Below are positions 1 to 7,575 of a stretch of 64,000 bases of DNA, piece by piece. A program made the position numbers and the translations under genes. Source of the stretch: Azohydromonas aeria. Its GTDB lineage: Bacteria > Pseudomonadota > Gammaproteobacteria > Burkholderiales > Burkholderiaceae_C. Each line of letters opens with the position of its first letter. Within the stretch, counting starts at the first letter, position 1. A model generated the notes under the pieces. That model did no database searches, was not told the DNA's origin, and saw only the letters and a program-made list of their open reading frames with translations. The stretch is from assembly GCF_009760915.1 (NCBI RefSeq), contig NZ_VIDQ01000012.1:57737-121736 (forward strand). The letters run 5' to 3'.

Positions 1-1
1 C

Positions 2-109
2 GATGTCTACGCACAGGTGCTGGTGCAGGAGTGCGCGAAGCACGAGGAGCAGCTTGGCTTGAAGTGCCAGGCGGAGCTTCAGCAACTTTCCATCGGGGGT
101 GCGGCTTGA
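2..109 (+). CDS. 3' end of an unidentified early gene
   Basis: The reading frame is open from base 2 and ends at TGA 107-109, leaving 35 residues with a charged, helical tail (QECAKHEEQLGLKCQAEL). The gene starts before the window. It has the same strand and spacing as the following early genes, so it is probably their upstream operon partner. The fragment is too short to assign a function. Confidence 0.5.
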   Translation, partial: DVYAQVLVQECAKHEEQLGLKCQAELQQLSIGGAA

Positions 110-221
110 GCTGCGCCCCGTCGTTTACAGCAGCGGCTCAGGGCCGTACACCCGAAAAGGCGGACTCCCGGCCCGCCCTGCCGCTGCTCCCTTTTGCCGG
201 GCCTGCACCGGGCAGGATGAA

Positions 222-983
222 ATGACGACAGAACGAAAGTCGATCAGCAAGAAGACCCGCTTCGAGGTCTTCAAGCGCGACGGATTCAAGTGCCAATACT
301 GCGGCGCCGCGGCGCCTGACGTGCTGCTGCAGGTGGACCACATCCACCCTGTGAGCCAGGACGGCGACAACGACATGATGAACTTCATCACGTCGTGCCA
401 GCCCTGCAATGCCGGCAAGAGCGATCGCCTCTTGAGCGACGACACAGCCATCAAGAAGCAGCAGGCGCAGATGGAGGTGCTGCACGAGCGCCGCGAGCAG
501 CTGGAAATGATGCTGCAGTGGCGCGAAGGGCTGAAGGACATCGAGGGCGACCAGATCGACGCCATCGCGAAGGCTTGGCAGAGCGCCGTGAAAGGCTCTT
601 GGTTGACTGACAACGGTCTCCAGCAGATGCGCAAGCTCCTGAAGCGCCATGGCCTACCGCGTGTTCTCGATGCGATCGACACCGCTGCCGAGCAGTACGT
701 CGTGCTCAACGAGAACGGTAAGGCCACCACGGAAAGCGCAGAGCTGGCCATAAGCAAGGTGGGTGGCATCTGCGCATTGGCAGGAGCCCCGGAAGACGAG
801 CGCCGCCTGTACTACGTCCGCGGGATTCTCAACAACCGCCTGAGCTATGTGCCGGCGCGCCTGATGGGCGAGTTGAAGGCGGCACTGAAAGCCGGCGTGC
901 CAGTTGACGACATGGTGGAGGAGGCGAAGTCCTGCAGCAGCTGGACGGCCTTCAAGAACTGGCTCTACGACCAGTACGAGTAG
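222..983 (+). CDS. HNH endonuclease with C-terminal replication-associated extension
   Basis: 253 residues from ATG 222, preceded by AGGATGAA; this start is preferred over an upstream in-frame ATG at 99 that has no ribosome site. Residues about 14-70 form a classic HNH fold: FKRDGFKCQYCG supplies the first CxxC, VDHIHPVSQDG the central histidines, and SCQPCNAGK the second CxxC. The remaining roughly 180 residues are helical and resemble the C-terminal part of phage replication-type proteins. The likely role is a DNA nuclease, either homing-type or active in replication or packaging. It sits 5 bases before a second HNH-containing gene. Confidence 0.85.
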   Translation: MTTERKSISKKTRFEVFKRDGFKCQYCGAAAPDVLLQVDHIHPVSQDGDNDMMNFITSCQPCNAGKSDRLLSDDTAIKKQQAQMEVLHERREQLEMMLQWREGLKDIEGDQIDAIAKAWQSAVKGSWLTDNGLQQMRKLLKRHGLPRVLDAIDTAAEQYVVLNENGKATTESAELAISKVGGICALAGAPEDERRLYYVRGILNNRLSYVPARLMGELKAALKAGVPVDDMVEEAKSCSSWTAFKNWLYDQYE

Positions 984-988
984 ACGCC

Positions 989-1618
989 ATGGCACGCGCC
1001 CGCAACATCAAAACCGGGTTCTTCAAGAACGAAGACCTTGCCGAGTGCTCGCCCTGGGCGCGGCTGCTGTTCATCGGCCTATGGCAACTCGCTGACCGCG
1101 AGGGCCGGCTGGAAGACCGCCCGAAGCGCATCAAGGCCGAGTTGTTCGCCTTCGACTCCATCGACGCCGAGCCGCTGCTGGCCGAGCTGGAGCGCTTCGG
1201 CTTCGTGCTGCGCTACCAGGTGAAGGACATGCGGCTGATCCAGGTGGTGAACTTCGCCAAACACCAGAACCCGCACCACCGCGAGCCGGCTAGTGAATTC
1301 CCGCCGCCGGCATCCATGCCGGAAAGGACTGCCAACAGGCGTCAGCGCTTCGCACGTGGCGCCCGCCAGCCGCGCGCGGGTCGAGGCCCTGCCGCAAGTC
1401 CGTCGGCATGGAATGCGTTGCGTACCAAGGTTTTTGAGCGCGACGGACACCGCTGCGTCTACTGCGGGAGCGCAGAAGACCTTGAGTGCGACCACGTCCA
1501 CCCGCGTGCTCGCGGCGGAACCGACGCGCTTGAGAACTTGGCCACCGCCTGCAAGCCCTGCAATACGTCCAAGGGGGCAAAAACACTGGCCGAGTGGAAG
1601 GGGGTGCGTCATGCGTAA
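989..1618 (+). CDS. Replication-organiser N-domain fused to an HNH nuclease
   Basis: 209 residues. Residues 1-105 match the N-terminal winged-helix-like domain common in phage replication proteins (ARNIKTGFFKNEDLAE, LIQVVNFAKHQNPHHREP). After a basic linker, residues about 140-205 form an HNH nuclease (VFERDGHRCVYCG, CDHVHPRARGG, ATACKPCNTSK). In relatives as I recall them, the first domain continues into a replication C-domain, so the HNH may have replaced it. The gene overlaps the next one by 8 bases. The domain calls are solid, but the function of the fusion is not known. Confidence 0.8.
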   Translation: MARARNIKTGFFKNEDLAECSPWARLLFIGLWQLADREGRLEDRPKRIKAELFAFDSIDAEPLLAELERFGFVLRYQVKDMRLIQVVNFAKHQNPHHREPASEFPPPASMPERTANRRQRFARGARQPRAGRGPAASPSAWNALRTKVFERDGHRCVYCGSAEDLECDHVHPRARGGTDALENLATACKPCNTSKGAKTLAEWKGVRHA

Positions 1619-2717
1619 GTACGCCCAGATCGGACCGCAGTTCTGGTCCAGCAGCGCCACCGGCCGCGCGATCCGCAAGAAGGGTTCCGAGGCTGTCGTG
1701 GTGGCGCTGTACCTGATGAGTTCGCCGCACTCAAACATGCTGGGGCTGTACTACCAGCCAATGCTCTACATGGCCCACGAAACCGGCCTTGGCATTGAAG
1801 GGGCTACGAAGGGGCTTCAGAGGTGCATCGAAGCCAACTTCTGTTCCTACGATGAGGCTTCGGAGATGGTCTGGGTGCATGAAATGGCCCTGTACCAGAT
1901 CGCTGAAGAACTCAGTCCCGGCGACAAGCGCGTGACTGGCGTGCAGAAGGAGTACGACGCAGTGCCGGACTGCCCGTACCTCGTGGCCTTCTTCGAGCGA
2001 TATGGCGGCAACTTCCACATGACGCGCAAGCGCTTCCCTTCCGGGTGGATCGCAAGCCACTTGGAAGCCCCTTCGATGCCCCATGCAAGCCAAGAACAAG
2101 AACAGGAGCATTTCCAGGAGCAGGGAACAATTGACGACGACGACCCCCGCGCGAGCGCGCCCGCACACACGCACGAGGGCGCGCACGAGGCGGGCGCTGG
2201 CGGCACCCCCTCACTAGACGACGACCTCGACGACCCTCAGACCGCAGAGAAGCCCAGCCAGTGGCTGCGGTTCTTCGCCGACCGCGGCCACGACGTGGAC
2301 TCGACCTGCGAGCGCACCCGCAAGACGCTGGCTCGCTGGATCGCCGACAAGGTCACCCGCGGCGAGGTGCGCCAGGCGCTGAAGCGGTCGAAGGAAAAGG
2401 GCGCCGGCCCGATCGGCGACATCGTGGCCTACGTCGCAAGCGTGGTGCAGGACCGCCGCACCGCCGCTGCCGAGGCCGCCAACACCAGCAAGCCGACCGC
2501 GCCGCGCGAGTACGGCGGCAGCCGCCGTGACGCCGCGCCGCCGCCGGTGTGCCCAACGCCTACCGCAGCCGAAACCAAGGCCGCGATGGACGCTGACCGC
2601 GCCAGCTTCGACCCAGACGCTGCGGCTGCGCGCGCCCAGGAGGCCAAGGCGTGGAAGCGCAAGCGCGTGGCGCTGGGCGGTGCTGGCGCTGCCGTTCCCA
2701 CCGGAGCTTCGGCATGA
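1611..2717 (+). CDS. Phage replication protein (replisome organiser-like)
   Basis: 368 residues from ATG 1611, which lies inside the end of the previous gene; an in-frame ATG at 1293 is rejected because it lies deep in that gene. The N-domain (residues 1-150) begins MRKYAQIGPQFW and contains a helical DNA-binding-like segment. A disordered acidic and Pro/Ala-rich linker with an RASAPAHTHEG stretch follows. A C-terminal helical region (residues about 205-290) contains CERTRKTLARWIADKVTRG. Two-domain replication initiators or helicase loaders of this form are common in temperate betaproteobacterial phages. No helicase or primase lies in the window. Confidence 0.6.
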   Translation: MRKYAQIGPQFWSSSATGRAIRKKGSEAVVVALYLMSSPHSNMLGLYYQPMLYMAHETGLGIEGATKGLQRCIEANFCSYDEASEMVWVHEMALYQIAEELSPGDKRVTGVQKEYDAVPDCPYLVAFFERYGGNFHMTRKRFPSGWIASHLEAPSMPHASQEQEQEHFQEQGTIDDDDPRASAPAHTHEGAHEAGAGGTPSLDDDLDDPQTAEKPSQWLRFFADRGHDVDSTCERTRKTLARWIADKVTRGEVRQALKRSKEKGAGPIGDIVAYVASVVQDRRTAAAEAANTSKPTAPREYGGSRRDAAPPPVCPTPTAAETKAAMDADRASFDPDAAAARAQEAKAWKRKRVALGGAGAAVPTGASA

Positions 2718-3604
2718 GACCCGTCGAAACCACCAACCCCGCGCCGGCCTTCTCCGCGCCCATCGCCGGCCCCGGCATGACGATGACGCGCCGCTGCGAC
2801 GCCTGCCGCACGATCAAACCCGAGGGGCCTGATGCGCAGGGCCGGCGCTGGCGCTTCGTAAACCGCCTGTGGTGGCACTGCCCGGCGTGCGCGCCGCAGG
2901 ACGAGCCCAGGACGCGGCGCAAGGCCGTGGCGCAGGCCGCCACCGAGGCTGTCGCCAACGACGCGGCGCAGCGCCCGTTTCGCATCCGCAGCCTGGCCGA
3001 CCTGAAGGCGTGGTGCCGCGTCGATGCCGCCAGCGGCTGCTGGCACTGGACGCGTTCGCGCCGCAAGGGCGACGAGTTGCCGGCGGTGCGCTACATCGAC
3101 CCGCGCAGCGAGTGCGACACCGTGCACAACGGCCGCCGTGCAGCGCTCAACCTGGCGCGCAAGCAGCCGGTGCCGGCATCGCACATCGCCTGGGCCAAGG
3201 CGGCATGCCTGTCGCTGGACTGCGTGAACCCGGCGCACGCCATGAGCGGCACACGGGCGCAGCGTGGTGCCTACCTGCGCCAGCACGGCCTGTCCGAGGT
3301 GTTCCGCGAGGTTTTCACGCCGATGCTGCGCGAGTTCGCGGCCAGGCGCCGCGTCATCACGCCGCAGCAGGCGGTCGAGCTGCGCCGCCGCATGGTTGAG
3401 GGAGGCGAGACGGCTGCGGCGCTGGCCCGCGAGTTCGGCATCAGCCGCTCCGTGATGAGCCTCATCAAGCTCGGCAAGCGGCCCTGTGACCAGGGCGTGC
3501 GCGGCAAGGACCGGGCCGTGGCGCGCAACGCCAGCGTCTTCGCGCTGGCGGCATCGCTGGCGGGCGAGACGGCCTGCAGCAACCACGAAAGGGAGGCCGC
3601 GTAA
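2714..3604 (+). CDS. HNH_3-like zinc-binding protein with C-terminal HTH
   Basis: 296 residues with an ATGA overlap to the previous gene. A CDAC/CPAC pair at residues about 22-60 suggests a small zinc ribbon. Next comes an HNH_3-like core (SGCWHWTR, then CLSLDCVNPAHAMSGT), but the usual histidine before the CxNPxH segment is not in the expected place, so nuclease activity is doubtful. Residues about 225-255 (GGETAAALAREFGISRSVMSLIKLGK) form a helix-turn-helix. It is probably a DNA-binding protein derived from a homing nuclease. It continues the tightly packed early operon. Confidence 0.6.
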   Translation: MRPVETTNPAPAFSAPIAGPGMTMTRRCDACRTIKPEGPDAQGRRWRFVNRLWWHCPACAPQDEPRTRRKAVAQAATEAVANDAAQRPFRIRSLADLKAWCRVDAASGCWHWTRSRRKGDELPAVRYIDPRSECDTVHNGRRAALNLARKQPVPASHIAWAKAACLSLDCVNPAHAMSGTRAQRGAYLRQHGLSEVFREVFTPMLREFAARRRVITPQQAVELRRRMVEGGETAAALAREFGISRSVMSLIKLGKRPCDQGVRGKDRAVARNASVFALAASLAGETACSNHEREAA

Positions 3605-4125
3605 TGCAAAGCCTGCTCACCCCCATCGCCGAAGTCGTGCAGAACCTGCTCGGGCCGATCCCCGACTACAACCAGTTCCGCAGCTACATCCTCCCGGACG
3701 CGCAGGGAACGCTGGCGCGCGACGACCAGACGCGGCTTTGCTACTGGTATCTCGACAGCCTCGGCGCCATGAAGCACGGCCGCGGTGTGCGCCGCGATGC
3801 GGAGCGCATGGGGCAGATGGTCACCGCCACCTGGCTGCTGGCCGAGCGCGGCATCGGCGCGGAGTACCTGCCGCTGGTGGAGGAAGCCAAGGACGCGCTG
3901 CGCCGGCTCAAGGAGCGCGTGGAGCGCATGGAAGCCGCCCGCCGTCCGGTGTCCTGGGTGCTCGACGGCCCCGGCTACCAGGCGCTGCTGTCCTGCACGG
4001 ACCTGCACGAAGCGCAACTGGAGCACGAGGACTGCACGCAGGCCACGCTGGCGTGGCTGATCCAGGAGGCCGAGCTGCGGCTGCGCCTGGGACACATCAC
4101 GTGGATCACGAGAGGACTTGGCTGA
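3604..4125 (+). CDS. Hypothetical phage protein, 173 aa
   Basis: The start overlaps the previous stop (TAATG). The protein is mostly helical, with a charged segment at residues about 95-120 (VEEAKDALRRLKERVERMEA) that could form a short coiled coil. It has no signal peptide or membrane segment and no catalytic motif. I do not recognise the family. Its place among replication-associated genes suggests an early-expressed accessory role. Confidence 0.7.
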   Translation: MQSLLTPIAEVVQNLLGPIPDYNQFRSYILPDAQGTLARDDQTRLCYWYLDSLGAMKHGRGVRRDAERMGQMVTATWLLAERGIGAEYLPLVEEAKDALRRLKERVERMEAARRPVSWVLDGPGYQALLSCTDLHEAQLEHEDCTQATLAWLIQEAELRLRLGHITWITRGLG

Positions 4126-4505
4126 TGAGCCCGAAACCCGCCACCCTTGCCGACGAGGTGCAGATGCACCTGGCGCTGGTCACCGACTGCCTTGATGCGG
4201 ACCACGACTCGCCCGCAGGGCGCTCGATGGCGTACCTGGCGCAAATGGCGAACCAGTACCTCGACCTGATGCGGCTCAACGGCATGGACCCCAGCAACGA
4301 CCCCATCAAGGGCGCCGTCTGGACGTTCATGGGCAAGGGCAGGGAAGTGCTGAAGGCTGAAGGCACGGGCCGCGTGTTGGGCGAGATCCGCAGCTACTTC
4401 GGGGCCGAGCTCTACCACGTGGACGGACTCGGCGAGGGCTACGTCGGCGCCGCCAACGCGCGGGCTGCCGCCGAGCGCTTGGCGCGGCAAAGGGCAATGC
4501 CGTGA
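4125..4505 (+). CDS. Hypothetical phage protein, 126 aa
   Basis: The ATG at 4125 overlaps the TGA of the upstream gene. It is a soluble, helical protein (SMAYLAQMANQYLDLMRLNGMD, GYVGAANARAAAERLARQRA) without recognisable motifs. It is translationally coupled on both sides. Function unknown. Confidence 0.7.
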   Translation: MSPKPATLADEVQMHLALVTDCLDADHDSPAGRSMAYLAQMANQYLDLMRLNGMDPSNDPIKGAVWTFMGKGREVLKAEGTGRVLGEIRSYFGAELYHVDGLGEGYVGAANARAAAERLARQRAMP

Positions 4506-4861
4506 GCACGAACGTGAAGCCGGGCGATGTCGCCATGGTGAAGGCGCCCTACGCGGAGCCCGGGCGTGGCGCCGTGGTGCAGGTGTTGCGGGCGTCCCGG
4601 ACCGCTGAGTGCATCGACGGCAAGAGCTACTTCTGCGAAGCCGTGGGCTGGGTGGTGGAGGGCTGGGTCAGGGACCACGGCGGAACGCTGCAGGGCCCGC
4701 GCCTGGCCATCGCCGATGAGTGCCTGCGCCCGCTGCGCTGGAGCAACGGCGAGGACGAGGTGCTGCGCATTGCAGGCAAGCCGCAGGAAATCGTGCGCGA
4801 CCTCACGCGCCAGGTGGAGCAACTGCGCGCCGCCATGCGCCGCGCAGCGGAGGGCTTCTGA
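4502..4861 (+). CDS. Hypothetical phage protein with SH3-like start
   Basis: 119 residues from GTG 4502, with a 4-base overlap to the previous gene. The N-terminal VKPGDVAMVKAPYAEPGRGAVVQV pattern resembles small SH3-like beta barrels in phage proteins. The middle ends DECLRPLR, followed by a helical tail (EIVRDLTRQVEQLRAAMRRAA). No enzymatic motif is visible. Function unknown. Confidence 0.65.
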   Translation: MSTNVKPGDVAMVKAPYAEPGRGAVVQVLRASRTAECIDGKSYFCEAVGWVVEGWVRDHGGTLQGPRLAIADECLRPLRWSNGEDEVLRIAGKPQEIVRDLTRQVEQLRAAMRRAAEGF

Positions 4862-4962
4862 TGCTGCGCGCCGCAATTCAGGCATTCGCTGCCGTGGCCA
4901 TCGGCGCAATGCTGGCCGCGCTGCTGATGGTGTCGCTGGACTTTCCTTGGATCGGAGGTTGA
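4861..4962 (+). CDS. 33-aa single-pass membrane peptide
   Basis: The ATG overlaps the previous TGA. Nearly the whole peptide is one hydrophobic helix (AFAAVAIGAMLAALLMVSL) ending in FPWIGG. Such tiny coupled inner-membrane peptides are common in phage early operons. The coding call rests on overlap, composition and the well-formed ribosome site (GGAGG) that follows for the next gene. Confidence 0.5.
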   Translation: MLRAAIQAFAAVAIGAMLAALLMVSLDFPWIGG

Positions 4963-4965
4963 GCC

Positions 4966-5088
4966 GTGGCCGAGTTCTTCGGGTTCGACGTGATCGAGGC
5001 GGCGTACTGGTCGCTCATCACCGTGCTGGTCGTGTTTGTGGCCGTCGCTGGCCGACAAGGGGTGCTTGATGCTGATGACGGCCGTTGA
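4966..5088 (+). CDS. 40-aa membrane peptide
   Basis: GTG 4966 is preceded by CGGAGG at 4952-4957. The sequence contains one transmembrane helix (residues about 14-29, YWSLITVLVVFVAVAG) and a short polar tail. It overlaps the following small gene (5069) out of frame. Function unknown; possibly membrane-associated with its neighbours. Confidence 0.45.
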   Translation: MAEFFGFDVIEAAYWSLITVLVVFVAVAGRQGVLDADDGR

Positions 5089-5194
5089 GCGGGCAATCGT
5101 GTCCTGGTGGTGCTGGTGGCTGCGCTGGTGCGCAAGCGCGGTGCGCGCGTCCGATGCGCAGTGGCTGGCGCTGGCGGGGCAGTTGGCATGGTGA
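5069..5194 (+). CDS. 41-aa Trp/Ala-rich peptide
   Basis: ATG 5069 to TGA 5194. The product contains WWCWWLRWC near its centre and ends LALAGQLAW, suggesting membrane interaction. It overlaps the preceding and following genes by 20 and 7 bases, the tiling style of this operon. It could be a chance frame; support is positional. Confidence 0.4.
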   Translation: MLMTAVERAIVSWWCWWLRWCASAVRASDAQWLALAGQLAW

Positions 5195-5400
5195 GCCTCG
5201 AAACCATCAAGACCCCGACGACCGAGGTGTTCGTGCAGGGCCGCGAAGGCTTCGCCGTGGTGACCACGAACTGGTCGAATCACGAGGGCGTCAACGTGAT
5301 CGCCACGGGCAAGGACTGCGCCGTGCGCTTCGCCGCCTCGCTGCGGCACGAGGAGGTCGATGCGCTGATGCTGGCGCTGCAGGCGGCGAGGGCGGCGTGA
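5188..5400 (+). CDS. Hypothetical phage protein, 70 aa
   Basis: ATG 5188 (or GTG 5191) to TGA 5398-5400. A small alpha/beta protein (EVFVQGREGFAVVTTNW, then HEEVDALMLALQAARAA). The stop overlaps the next start. I do not recognise it. An in-frame ATG at 5107 is less likely because it covers two upstream small genes. Confidence 0.6.
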   Translation: MVSLETIKTPTTEVFVQGREGFAVVTTNWSNHEGVNVIATGKDCAVRFAASLRHEEVDALMLALQAARAA

Positions 5401-5594
5401 TGGATCTTCAGCCCCTGGACCTCTGCCGCATCACGCGCAGCGCCCACGGCAACGAGGGTGTGCGCTGCGTGCTGGATTGGCGCGGCGAGATCGGCGGCCG
5501 GGCCTTCTGGTGGTGCCACCTCGCCGGCGGGAACGTGTCGGAAGGGCTCGCGTGGGAAGCGGATTTGGAGTTGGTGAAGCGGGGTGCCGCATGA
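5400..5594 (+). CDS. Hypothetical phage protein, 64 aa
   Basis: The start overlaps the upstream TGA. It contains VRCVLDWRGEIGGRAFWWCHLAGG and an acidic tail, consistent with a small beta-rich soluble protein. Overlaps on both sides support coding. Function unknown. Confidence 0.6.
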   Translation: MDLQPLDLCRITRSAHGNEGVRCVLDWRGEIGGRAFWWCHLAGGNVSEGLAWEADLELVKRGAA

Positions 5595-6145
5595 TCCGCG
5601 CCGCCTTTGCCGACCCTCCGTATCTCGGCTGCGGCCAGAAGCACTACGGCGCGCTGCACCCGCAGGCGGCCGACTACGACGACCCGCGCACGCACCATCG
5701 GCTCATCCAGCGCCTGTGCGACGAGTTCGACTGCTGGGCGCTGAGCCTGCACGAGCCGTCGCTGGCCACGATCCTGAAGATGTGTCCGGGGGGGGTGCGG
5801 GTAGGCGCCTGGGTCAAGCCCTTCGCCGCGTTCAAGCGCAACGTCACCAGGGCCTGGACCTGGGAGCCGGTCATCTTCAGTTTCTCGCCTGCCCGATCTC
5901 GCAGCGTCGAGCAGGACACCTGGCGCGATCACTTGAGCGAGCCCATTGCCATGCGCAAGGGCTTCCCCGGCGCAAAGCCGGAGCGCTTCAGCTTCTGGGT
6001 GTTCGAGGGCCTGAACCTGCAGCCCGGCGACGACTTCCACGACCTGTTCCCGGGCTCCGGTGCGGTAGGGCAGGCATGGGCGAAGTGGCGCCGCGCGCAG
6101 GAGCCGGCGGAGCAGTTCACGCTCGGAATGGAGGTTGAGACGTGA
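5591..6145 (+). CDS. Permuted DNA adenine-methyltransferase-like protein
   Basis: 184 residues from ATG 5591 (ATGA overlap). ADPPY at residues 7-11 matches the DPPY catalytic motif IV of N6-adenine methyltransferases. Near the C-terminus, HDLFPGSGAVGQAW (residues about 154-167) matches the FxGxG S-adenosylmethionine-binding motif I, so motif IV comes before motif I as in permuted (beta-class-like) enzymes. The protein is short and lacks an obvious target-recognition domain. It may modify phage DNA against restriction. It sits directly before a RuvC-like resolvase. Confidence 0.6.
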   Translation: MIRAAFADPPYLGCGQKHYGALHPQAADYDDPRTHHRLIQRLCDEFDCWALSLHEPSLATILKMCPGGVRVGAWVKPFAAFKRNVTRAWTWEPVIFSFSPARSRSVEQDTWRDHLSEPIAMRKGFPGAKPERFSFWVFEGLNLQPGDDFHDLFPGSGAVGQAWAKWRRAQEPAEQFTLGMEVET

Positions 6146-6618
6146 CGGCCATCCTCGCCCTCGACCCCGGCACCGAGCAGACCGGCTTCTGCCTGCTCGA
6201 CGGCCGCCGCGTGCTTGAAAGCGGCGTGCTGCCCAACGACCGGATGCTGGCGCTGGTGTCCTGCTACGGGCGTGGTGCGCAGGTCGCCTCCTGCGCCATC
6301 GAGATGGTGGCGAGCTACGGCATGCCCGTGGGCCGCGAGGTGTTCGAGACCGTGCGCTGGGTGGGCCGCTTCCAGCAGGCGTGGCGCGACCCCGAGGCCG
6401 TGCGCCTGGTGTACCGCGCCGAGGTGAAGTCGCACCTGTGCCGCAGCCAGAAGGCCACGGACGCGACGATCTGGCAGGCGCTGGTGGACCTGTTCGGGCC
6501 CGGCAAGGACAAGGCCGTGGGGCGCAAGGCGTCGCCGGGGCCGCTCTACGGCGTCACCAGCCACGCGCGTTCGGCGCTGGCCGTGGCGGTCACTGCGCAG
6601 GAGGTCGGCCGTGGTTGA
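6142..6618 (+). CDS. RuvC-like Holliday-junction resolvase-fold protein
   Basis: 158 residues from GTG 6142, overlapping the methyltransferase gene by 4 bases. ILALDPGTEQTG at the N-terminus is the first acidic strand of RuvC/RNase H-fold resolvases. CAIEMVASYG (residues about 53-62) supplies a second acidic residue, and HARSALAVAV near the end fits the last helix. Such phage proteins resolve branched DNA before packaging. The length is close to that of RuvC-type resolvases. Confidence 0.7.
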   Translation: MTAILALDPGTEQTGFCLLDGRRVLESGVLPNDRMLALVSCYGRGAQVASCAIEMVASYGMPVGREVFETVRWVGRFQQAWRDPEAVRLVYRAEVKSHLCRSQKATDATIWQALVDLFGPGKDKAVGRKASPGPLYGVTSHARSALAVAVTAQEVGRG

Positions 6619-6802
6619 CCGCAACACCCCGCCCACCACGATCCAGCGCCACGAGTTCGACGACGACGCCTGCTGCCGCCACTGCGGGTTCGACGGCGCC
6701 GAGTGGTCCTGGCTCAAGCGCCAGGGCTACTGCAGCGGCGAGACGCAGCCGCTGTGCATCCCGCGCCGGGCGCCGCAGCAGCACGAGGAGCCTCGCGCAT
6801 GA
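6611..6802 (+). CDS. Small zinc-binding hypothetical protein
   Basis: 63 residues from GTG 6611, overlapping the resolvase by 8 bases. CCRHCGFDGAEW plus later cysteines (YCSGETQPLC) suggest one zinc site. Similar short cysteine proteins occur often in phage early regions. Function unknown. Confidence 0.5.
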   Translation: MVDRNTPPTTIQRHEFDDDACCRHCGFDGAEWSWLKRQGYCSGETQPLCIPRRAPQQHEEPRA

Positions 6803-6999
6803 AGCACCACCTCGCCGCCATCCTCCTCTCCATCCCCGTGCTCGCCCTGCTGGCCGCGGCCTGGTGGCTGCTCGACCGCGCGCAGCAGCGCGTCGAGCGC
6901 CGCGCCCGCGCGCACGCCAGGAACGCGCTGAGGGCGCGCGCCCTGGGCGCCTTCTTCGCCAGGCGCGCCCGCGACAACGCGCAACAGCCCAAGACCTGA
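6799..6999 (+). CDS. Small inner-membrane protein with basic tail
   Basis: 66 residues from ATG 6799. One transmembrane helix (LAAILLSIPVLALLAAAWWLL) is followed by a strongly basic Arg/Ala cytoplasmic helix. It could be a membrane anchor. The 60 bases after it contain no feature I can name. Confidence 0.55.
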   Translation: MKHHLAAILLSIPVLALLAAAWWLLDRAQQRVERRARAHARNALRARALGAFFARRARDNAQQPKT

Positions 7000-7059
7000 C
7001 CCACAGCACATACACGGAACACAACCCCCCTTCACCCCGACCCGACCGACCCCCGCCCG

Positions 7060-7575
7060 ATGCCCGACCAAACCCCACCCCCTCCCGCGCAAATCGTCTT
7101 CCCCTTCATCCAGCCTCGAACCTGGGACGAAGTCCTCGACGCCACCCCCGACCCCCGACCCCTGACGACGCAGCGCATCCTGGCTCTCGCCCAGATGCGC
7201 CGGGCCGACCCCACGACACCCCCGCCGTGGGACCTGCAGCAGGCCTACGCCTACCAGGCGCGCAAGCGCGCCATGGGCAGCGACTTCCACGGCGCCGAGG
7301 CCTGGGGCCCGTGGGTGTGGGTCGAGGCGTACCTGCAGGGCGTGGCCGACGTGATCGAGGCGCAGTACGACGCCGAGGCCGCGCGCCGTGGGCTCACGAA
7401 GGAGCAGTTGCTGGCCGAGCACCAGGCGCTGGCCGCGGGCGGGGCGCAGGAAGGGGGAGGCAAGGGAAGCCAGGAAATGCAGGCTGGGCAGGGACGGGGG
7501 GAGGGGTCGGCTTCGCGGGGGGAGTTGGGCGGGGAGCCGCTGGGGGTTAGTTCCGTGTCGGGGGTGCGGGCGTGA
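7060..7575 (+). CDS. Hypothetical phage protein, 171 aa
   Basis: ATG 7060. The N-terminal 120 residues are ordered (PRTWDEVLDATPDPRP, FHGAEAWGPWVWVEAYLQG, then a helix with KEQLLAEHQAL). The last 50 are Gly/Ser/Gln low-complexity and probably disordered. The stop overlaps the next start (GTGA). Function unknown. Confidence 0.6.
   Translation: MPDQTPPPPAQIVFPFIQPRTWDEVLDATPDPRPLTTQRILALAQMRRADPTTPPPWDLQQAYAYQARKRAMGSDFHGAEAWGPWVWVEAYLQGVADVIEAQYDAEAARRGLTKEQLLAEHQALAAGGAQEGGGKGSQEMQAGQGRGEGSASRGELGGEPLGVSSVSGVRA

Noticed and set aside
125..769. 214-residue minus-strand frame opposite the first HNH gene
   Set aside because: Antisense shadow; the + strand frame carries the complete HNH signature.
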